Under the pieces are notes generated by a model that was not told the origin of the DNA, ran no database searches, and saw only the letters and a program-made list of their open reading frames with translations. Positions 58,548 through 64,000 of a stretch of 64,000 nucleotides of DNA are shown here, piece after piece. A program made the translations under genes and the position numbers. Origin of the DNA: Kitasatospora terrestris (GTDB lineage Bacteria > Actinomycetota > Actinomycetes > Streptomycetales > Streptomycetaceae). Numbering within the stretch: the first letter of the stretch is position 1; each line of letters starts with the position of its first letter. The DNA lies in assembly GCF_039542905.1 (NCBI RefSeq), contig NZ_BAABIS010000001.1, forward strand, positions 2,356,001 to 2,420,000, given 5' to 3'.

Positions 58548-59621
58548 CTACTTGGTGGTCGCCTCGGCCCAGCGCTTCAGGGTGGCCTCGGCCGCGCCGG
58601 AGTCGATCGCGGCCACCGTGCGCTCCATCGCCGCGGCGATCTGCTCGGCCAGCGGAGCGTCCGTCAGGTCGAGGGCGACCAGCGCCGCCGCGCTGTTCAG
58701 CACCACGGCGTCGCGCACCGGGCCGCGCTCGCCGGCGAACACCCGGCGGGCGACGCCCGCGTTGTACTCGGGGTCGGCCCCGCGCAGCGCCTCGATGCCC
58801 ACCAGGTCGATCCCGACCTCGCGCGGGTCGAACTGCGTCTCGGTGACCGCGCCGCCCCGCACCACCCAGACGTGCGAGGTGGTGGAGATCGTCAGCTCGT
58901 CGAGCCCGTCGTCACCCCGGAACACCAGTGCGCTCGCACCGCGGGCGGCGAGCACGCCGGCGATCAGCCCGGCCAGCCGGGTGTCGAAGCAGCCGATCGC
59001 GTGTGCGGTGACCCGGGCGGGGTTGGTCAGCGGGCCGAGGATGTTGAACGCGGTCGGCACCCCGAGGTCCCGTCGGGCCGGGGCGGCGTGCCGCATCGCC
59101 GGGTGGAAGCGGGCCGCGAAGCAGAAGGTCAGCCCGACCTCCTCGGCGATCTCGGCGACCCGGCGGGTGCTGACGTCGGGGCTGATCCCCAGCTTCTCCA
59201 GCACGTCGGTCGCGCCGCTGGCGGACGAGGCGGCCCGGTTGCCGTGCTTGACCACCTTGGCGCCGGCGGCGGCCGCGACCACCGCCGACATGGTGGAGAT
59301 GTTGACGGTCTTCGCCCGGTCGCCGCCGGTGCCGACGATGTCCACCGCGGGGCCGGGGATGTGCAGCGGCTCGGCGTGCGCGTACATCGACTCGACCAGA
59401 CCGGAGACCTCCTCGACGGTCTCGCCCTTGGCCCGCAGCGCGACCATGAAGCCGGCCACCTGGGCGGGGCTGGCCTCGCCGCTCATGATGCGGTCCATCG
59501 CCCAGGCGGTGTCCGCCCGGCCGAGGTCCTCGCCGCGGAGCAGGACCGACAGGACGTCCGGCCAGGTGCGGACCACCTGCGCGGGGTCGCTACCGCCGTT
59601 CGCAGAGTGCACGTTCACCAT
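58548..59621 (-). CDS. trpD: Anthranilate phosphoribosyltransferase TrpD
   Basis: Second step of tryptophan synthesis; 357 aa. Family motifs: [21 protein letters not shown] (PRPP site), [47 protein letters not shown], and the metal-binding [12 protein letters not shown] 59621 has GGAG at six bases. It is 28 kb from trpEG and has no Trp leader of its own in the 130-bp gap upstream, so its control is not obviously attenuated. The scattered placement is usual for streptomycetes. Confidence 0.97.
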   Translation of the reverse strand: MVNVHSANGGSDPAQVVRTWPDVLSVLLRGEDLGRADTAWAMDRIMSGEASPAQVAGFMVALRAKGETVEEVSGLVESMYAHAEPLHIPGPAVDIVGTGGDRAKTVNISTMSAVVAAAAGAKVVKHGNRAASSASGATDVLEKLGISPDVSTRRVAEIAEEVGLTFCFAARFHPAMRHAAPARRDLGVPTAFNILGPLTNPARVTAHAIGCFDTRLAGLIAGVLAARGASALVFRGDDGLDELTISTTSHVWVVRGGAVTETQFDPREVGIDLVGIEALRGADPEYNAGVARRVFAGERGPVRDAVVLNSAAALVALDLTDAPLAEQIAAAMERTVAAIDSGAAEATLKRWAEATTK

Positions 59622-59750
59622 GGCCGTCTCCAGCTCGTCTCGGTACCGGCGGAAGGCCGCCGGAAGGATGTGAGCCAGCCTAGCGAGAGCGGCGGGAGCG
59701 ATGCGGGCCGTTCCCGACCCGCATCTCTCCAGGTGAGACAGGTCCGACCG

Positions 59751-60176
59751 TCAGTGGTGCGCGGGCGTCCGGCGGGCCACGCGGGCGGTCAGCAGCGTGG
59801 TGGCCGCCGAGGCCAGCGCCACCGGGTCGACCGGGTGCGAGACGGCGGCGTCGGCCCGGCTCCAGGCGGCCAGCCAGGAGTCCTGCGGGCGGCCGATCAG
59901 CACCAGCACCGGCGGGCAGCCGTAGATCTCGTCCTTGAGCTGCCGGGTGAGTCCGAGCCCGCCGGCCGGCACGGCCTCGCCGTCCAGCACGCAGAGGTCG
60001 ACGCCGCCGCGCTCCAGCGCCTTCAGCACGGCCGGGGTGGTGGCGCACTCCAGGTACTCGATCGCGGGGAGGTCCGCGGCGGGCCTGCGGCCCAGCGCCA
60101 GGGTGACCTGCTCACGGGTGTTGCGGTCGTCGCTGTAGACGAGAACGGTGAGCGTCTCGTCGGTCGTGTGCGCCAT
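59751..60176 (-). CDS. Orphan receiver-like domain protein
   Basis: 141 aa with a response-regulator receiver fold and no output domain: LTVLVYSDDRNTREQV (acidic pair), Asp in VDLCVLDGEAVPAG, VLVLIGRPQD, and SHPVDPVALASAATTLL. The residue before the conserved proline, usually the essential Lys, is His (SHPVDP), so phosphotransfer switching may be altered. No histidine kinase is adjacent. It lies between trpD and the cytochrome genes. ATG 60176 follows GGGAG; a TATAAG-like -10 sits near 60205. Confidence 0.82.
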   Translation of the reverse strand: MAHTTDETLTVLVYSDDRNTREQVTLALGRRPAADLPAIEYLECATTPAVLKALERGGVDLCVLDGEAVPAGGLGLTRQLKDEIYGCPPVLVLIGRPQDSWLAAWSRADAAVSHPVDPVALASAATTLLTARVARRTPAHH

Positions 60177-60464
60177 GGGCCCTGCTCCCGGGTGCTCGTC
60201 CTCTTATATGTGCCGCTCCGAACGGCCCAGTGTGATCCGGACCACGTTCACTGCGGATGCTACTCCCGCGCACCCCCGCCCGTGAGCCCCTGACGCGATC
60301 TCCTTCAACGCGCCACGCCCGCCGGTCACCCGCCCGGGGGACGCCGCCACCGCCAGACCGAACAACCATCAGAAAACGGACGGAGCCCCAGGTGGGCATA
60401 CCGCACGCACCGGACACTCCGAGGGAGACCCCCCGGCGTGAAGACGGAATAAGGGACCGACATA

Positions 60465-61085
60465 ATGTCCGTCGTGGCGACAGCAACAGCAACAGAAACC
60501 GGACACGCGCACGGAGCGGTCAACCGGCCGAACCTGGTCAGCGTGGGAACCATCGTCTGGCTGAGCTCGGAGCTGATGTTCTTCGCGGCCCTGTTCGCGA
60601 TGTACTTCACCCTCCGCTCCGTCAAGGGCGCAGAGTACTGGCACGAGAAGGCCGAAGCCCTCAACGTGCCGTTCTCCCTGACGAACACCATCATCCTGGT
60701 GCTCTCGTCCCTGACCTGCCAGATGGGCGTCTTCGCCGCCGAGCGCGGCGACGTGAAGAAGCTCCGCTCGTGGTTCTACATCACCTTCGTGATGGGCGCG
60801 ATCTTCATCGGCGGGCAGATCTTCGAGTACACCGAGCTGGTCAAGAAGGACGGCCTGTCGCTGTCCTCGGACCCGTACGGCACGGTCTTCTACCTGACCA
60901 CCGGCTTCCACGGTATGCACGTGACGGGTGGTCTGATCGCCTTCCTGCTGGTCCTCGGACGGACCTACGCGGCGCGGCGCTTCACGCACGAGCAGGCCAC
61001 CGCCGCGATCGTGGTGTCGTACTACTGGCACTTCGTCGACGTCGTGTGGATCGGCCTGTTCGCGACCATCTACCTGATCAAGTAA
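60465..61085 (+). CDS. ctaE: Cytochrome c oxidase subunit III (CtaE)
   Basis: 206 aa, five or six helices as in actinobacterial aa3 oxidase subunit [26 protein letters not shown], the conserved Glu in [25 protein letters not shown] and [20 protein letters not shown]. It is the first gene of the rightward ctaE-qcrC-qcrA-qcrB operon forming the bc1-aa3 supercomplex. ATG 60465 is preferred; GTG 60474 is in frame. No strong ribosome site other than AAGGGA at 14 bases. Confidence 0.96.
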   Translation: MSVVATATATETGHAHGAVNRPNLVSVGTIVWLSSELMFFAALFAMYFTLRSVKGAEYWHEKAEALNVPFSLTNTIILVLSSLTCQMGVFAAERGDVKKLRSWFYITFVMGAIFIGGQIFEYTELVKKDGLSLSSDPYGTVFYLTTGFHGMHVTGGLIAFLLVLGRTYAARRFTHEQATAAIVVSYYWHFVDVVWIGLFATIYLIK

Positions 61086-61173
61086 CCAGCCGACCACGCC
61101 CCTGACCCGGTCTCAGCCGCCGGGACGTCGGGGCGGGCCGGCTGTCGACCGATCCTGACACCGGGGTTATTCC

Positions 61174-61998
61174 GTGAAAAAGCTCTCCGCACGACGGCGC
61201 CACCCACTGGCAGCGCTGGTCGTCCTACTTCTCGCCCTGGCGGCCACCGGGGGGCTGTACGCCGCGTTCGCGCCCGCCGAGAAGGCGCAGGCCGACACCT
61301 CCGCGCAGTCGCTCGCGATCGACGAGGGCAAGAAGCTCTTCGCCGTGGGCTGCTCCTCCTGCCACGGCCTGAACGGCCAGGGCTCCTCCGACGGTCCGAG
61401 CCTGGTCGGCGTCGGCTCCGCCGCGGTCGACTTCCAGGTCGGCACCGGCCGCATGCCCGCGCAGCAGCCGGGTGCCCAGGTCCCGCGCAAGAAGGTCATC
61501 TACTCGCAGACCGAGATCGACCAGCTGGCCGCCTTCGTGGCCTCGCTCGGCCCCGGCCCGGTCGTCCCCAAGGAGGAGGCGTACACGCCCTCCACCGACC
61601 CGGCCGTGGCCGGTGAGGAGATCTCCAAGGGTGGCGAGCTGTTCCGCACCAACTGCGCGCAGTGCCACAACTTCGCCGGTCAGGGTGGAGCCCTGACCAA
61701 CGGCAAGTACGCCCCCTCGCTGGAGGGTGTCGACCCGAAGCACATCTACGAGGCCATGCAGACCGGCCCGCAGAACATGCCGTCGTTCCCCGACACCACC
61801 ATGCCGGAGGAGCAGAAGCGCCAGATCGTGGCCTTCGTCCGCCACACGACCAATGACGAGCCCAACCCCGGCGGTCTGACCCTGGGCAGCCTCGGTCCGG
61901 TGACCGAGGGCCTGTTCGGCTGGATCTTCGGTCTCGGCCTCCTCATCGTCGTCGCGATCTGGGTCGCCGCCCACACCACCAAGGCCAAGAAGTCATGA
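61174..61998 (+). CDS. qcrC: Dihaem cytochrome c subunit QcrC
   Basis: 274 aa. N-terminal helix (AALVVLLLALAATGGLYAAF), two cytochrome c domains with CSSCH (Cys60-His64) and CAQCH (Cys161-His165), and a C-terminal anchor helix (LFGWIFGLGLLIVVAIWVA). The fused dihaem cytochrome replaces soluble cytochrome c, passing electrons from the bc1 part directly to CtaC. GTG 61174; TGA overlaps the qcrA ATG. Confidence 0.97.
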   Translation: MKKLSARRRHPLAALVVLLLALAATGGLYAAFAPAEKAQADTSAQSLAIDEGKKLFAVGCSSCHGLNGQGSSDGPSLVGVGSAAVDFQVGTGRMPAQQPGAQVPRKKVIYSQTEIDQLAAFVASLGPGPVVPKEEAYTPSTDPAVAGEEISKGGELFRTNCAQCHNFAGQGGALTNGKYAPSLEGVDPKHIYEAMQTGPQNMPSFPDTTMPEEQKRQIVAFVRHTTNDEPNPGGLTLGSLGPVTEGLFGWIFGLGLLIVVAIWVAAHTTKAKKS

Positions 61999-63059
61999 GC
62001 CACGACACTTCCGACAACATGCCCGAGGCGCACGACGCCTCCCACGGCGCGGTCGCCACCCACGGGGACCCGTTCGCCGACCCGGGCCTGCCGGCCCACG
62101 AGCCGCGTCGCACCGACATCGACGAGCGGGCCGCCAAGCGCGCCGAGCGCCAGGTCTCCCTGCTCTTCATCGTGTCGATGCTGGCCACCATCGGCTTCAT
62201 CGCCTCGTACGTGGTCTTCCCGATCGACGAGATCGTCTACATCTTCCCGATCGGCCACGTCAGCTCGCTCAACTTCGCCCTGGGCCTGACCCTCGGCGTG
62301 GCGCTGTTCTGCATCGGCGCGGGCGCAGTCCACTGGGCCCGCACGCTGATGTCGGACCACGAGCTGCCCGCCGAGCGCCACCCGATCGAGGCCGACGACG
62401 AGCTGCGCGCGGACGTCATCGAGCAATTCAAGACGGGTGCCGCGGAGTCCGGCTTCGGCCGCCGCAAGATGCTCCGCAACACGCTGATCGGCTCGATGGC
62501 CCTGGTGCCGCTCTCCGGTGTCGTGCTGCTGCGCGACCTGGGCCCGCTGCCGGAGCAGAAGCTCGCGCACACCGGCTGGGACAAGGCGACCCCGCAGAAC
62601 CCCATCGCGCTGGTGAACATGAACACCAACAAGCCGATGAAGGCCGAGGACATCATCCAAGGGTCCCTCACCTTCGCCAAGCCCGAGGGCCTGGAGGAGG
62701 ACGCCGAGGACTTCCAGGTGCAGATCGCCAAGGACGCGCTGATGCTCGTCCGGATCGCCCCGGAGGACATCAAGGACAACCAGTCCCGTGAGCTGGGCTT
62801 CGAGGGCATCCTGGCCTACTCGAAGATCTGCACCCACGTCGGTTGCCCGATCTCGCTGTACGAGCAGCAGACCCACCACGCGCTCTGCCCCTGCCACCAG
62901 TCGACCTTCGACCTGGCGGACGGCGCTCGCGTCATCTTCGGCCCGGCCGGCCACCCGCTGCCGCAGCTGAAGATCACCACCGATGAGCAGGGCTACCTGG
63001 TCGCCACCGGCGACTTCGACGAGCCCGTCGGCCCGAGCTACTGGGAGCGTCCGCGATGA
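61995..63059 (+). CDS. qcrA: Rieske iron-sulfur subunit QcrA
   Basis: 354 aa. Actinobacterial form with about three N-terminal helices (VSLLFIVSMLATIGFIASYVVF, LNFALGLTLGVALFCIGAGAV, and one near MALVPLSGVVLL) and a C-terminal Rieske fold. The [2Fe-2S] ligands are in CTHVGC (Cys279, His281) and CPCHQS, with disulfide cysteines present. The ATG overlaps the qcrC stop, and its stop overlaps the qcrB ATG. Confidence 0.97.
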   Translation: MSHDTSDNMPEAHDASHGAVATHGDPFADPGLPAHEPRRTDIDERAAKRAERQVSLLFIVSMLATIGFIASYVVFPIDEIVYIFPIGHVSSLNFALGLTLGVALFCIGAGAVHWARTLMSDHELPAERHPIEADDELRADVIEQFKTGAAESGFGRRKMLRNTLIGSMALVPLSGVVLLRDLGPLPEQKLAHTGWDKATPQNPIALVNMNTNKPMKAEDIIQGSLTFAKPEGLEEDAEDFQVQIAKDALMLVRIAPEDIKDNQSRELGFEGILAYSKICTHVGCPISLYEQQTHHALCPCHQSTFDLADGARVIFGPAGHPLPQLKITTDEQGYLVATGDFDEPVGPSYWERPR

Positions 63060-64000
63060 GCAGCGCAAGCGGCACCAGCACCGGTGCAACCAAGCCGAGC
63101 AGTACCCGCGCCAAGCCCGCGAACAAGGTCGAGTCGGCCGCGGACTGGGTGGACGGCCGCCTGGGCATCTACACCCTGGCCAAGTCCAACCTGCGCAAGA
63201 TCTTCCCGGACCACTGGTCCTTCATGCTCGGTGAGATCTGCCTCTACACCTTCATCATCATCATCCTCACGGGCGTCTACCTGACGCTGTTCTTCAAGCC
63301 CAGCATGGCCGAGACCGTGTACCACGGCTCGTACGTGCCGCTGAACGGCATCCGGATGTCCGAGGCGTACGCCTCGACCATGAACATCTCGTTCGAGGTC
63401 CGCGGTGGTCTGCTGATCCGTCAGATCCATCACTGGGCCGCGATCGTGTTCGTCGCCGCGATGCTCGTGCACATGATGCGCGTGTTCTTCACCGGCGCGT
63501 TCCGCAAGCCGCGCGAGATCAACTGGCTCTTCGGCGCCGGTCTGCTCTTCCTCGGCATGTTCGACGGCTTCATGGGCTACTCGCTCCCGGACGACCTGCT
63601 CTCCGGTACGGGTATCCGCTTCATGGAGGGCGCGATCCTGGCGGTGCCGATCGTCGGCAGCTACCTGGCGATGTTCCTGTACGGCGGCCAGTTCCCCGGC
63701 ACCGACATCGTGCCGCGGTTCTTCACCATCCACGTGCTGCTCATCCCGGGCATCATGCTGGGCCTGCTGGTGGCGCACCTGATCCTGGTCTTCTACCACA
63801 AGCACACCCAGTTCGCGGGTCCCGGCCGGACCGAGAAGAACGTCGTCGGCATGCCGCTGATGCCGGTCTACATGGCCAAGGCCGGTGGCTTCTTCTTCCT
63901 GGTGTTCGGTGTCATCGCGGCGATCTCCGCCATCGCCACCGTCAACCCGATCTGGGCGTACGGCCCGTACCGTCCGGACCAGGTGTCCACCGACGCGCAG
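63056..64000 (+). CDS. qcrB: Cytochrome b subunit QcrB (3' part beyond window)
   Basis: About 315 residues visible of an expected 540 or so. After a soluble Ala/Ser-rich N-terminus come helices with the haem b histidines in LLIRQIHHWAAIVFVAAMLVHMMRVF and later TIHVLLIPGIMLGLLVAHLILVFYHKHTQ; the GYSLPDD quinone-site motif is present. ATG 63056 overlaps the qcrA stop. The open frame runs off the end of the window. Confidence 0.96.
   Translation, partial: MSSASGTSTGATKPSSTRAKPANKVESAADWVDGRLGIYTLAKSNLRKIFPDHWSFMLGEICLYTFIIIILTGVYLTLFFKPSMAETVYHGSYVPLNGIRMSEAYASTMNISFEVRGGLLIRQIHHWAAIVFVAAMLVHMMRVFFTGAFRKPREINWLFGAGLLFLGMFDGFMGYSLPDDLLSGTGIRFMEGAILAVPIVGSYLAMFLYGGQFPGTDIVPRFFTIHVLLIPGIMLGLLVAHLILVFYHKHTQFAGPGRTEKNVVGMPLMPVYMAKAGGFFFLVFGVIAAISAIATVNPIWAYGPYRPDQVSTDAQ

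Overview
The window is about 73% GC and almost wall-to-wall coding, with GTG and TTG starts, 4-bp stop/start overlaps and many apparently leaderless promoters. It comes from the core chromosome of a streptomycete (Streptomyces or Kitasatospora). Gene content and order match, from memory, the S. coelicolor stretch from murE/ftsI through glkA and MacRS to the cytochrome bc1-aa3 genes. They also match the Mycobacterium tuberculosis stretch from murE/pbpB (about Rv2158c) to qcrB (Rv2196). No phage, IS element, CRISPR, rRNA or tRNA was seen, and no in-frame TTA (bldA-dependent) codon was found in the intact genes on inspection.

Layout. 1-5078: the start of the division/cell-wall cluster, read leftward (rsmH-ftsL-ftsI-murE). 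5443-10899: a beta-carbonic anhydrase and a MoxR-DUF58-transglutaminase operon. 10980-17338: small membrane proteins, a methyltransferase, a HEPN protein, a DUF4126 membrane protein behind a MacR-type operator, an FAD oxidoreductase, a Gln/Tyr-rich membrane protein and metF. 17496-24953: a polyprenyl synthase, the Rv2175c-type protein, thiE, an NAD(P)H-dependent reductase, a TPP-riboswitch thiO-thiS-thiG operon, and a PASTA Ser/Thr kinase. 24959-30231: a molybdopterin oxidoreductase, bacterioferritin, a BFD-type ferredoxin with an iron box, class II DAHP synthase, and a trpEG fusion behind a textbook Trp attenuator. 30232-31364: debris of dead genes, the only clearly degraded stretch. 31365-42205: MacR/MacS, PlsC-like acyltransferase, hydrolase, LtrA, GalE, a nuclease-fold protein, glucokinase, DUF5304, an ArsA-like protein that has lost its P-loop, and a START-like protein. 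42438-48450: acyl-CoA ligase, DoxX, PimB-type and GT87 glycosyltransferases, PfkB kinase. 48541-53652: a secreted metallopeptidase and three tandem NlpC/P60 hydrolases, one under a c-di-AMP riboswitch. 53858-59621: NYN protein, zinc ribbon, rhomboid, RAM-domain protein, a SAM-IV-riboswitch-controlled class V aminotransferase, trpD. 59751-64000: an orphan receiver and ctaE-qcrC-qcrA-qcrB (cut by the window end).

How it works together. The themes are envelope growth (dcw genes, PASTA kinase, NlpC/P60 hydrolases, lipid and mannoside enzymes), precursor supply (thiamine, aromatic amino acids, folate, glucose phosphorylation) and respiration. Regulation is unusually rich in RNA switches: TPP, c-di-AMP and SAM-IV aptamers plus a Trp attenuator, together with an iron box and a MacR operator whose cognate two-component system lies 18 kb away in the same window.

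Most of the window is conserved core genome. The best candidates for new biology are the P-loop-less ArsA homologue, the 13-run C/G tract at 35953-36027, the 100-bp imperfect inverted repeat in front of doxX, and the expression platform of the SAM-IV switch.
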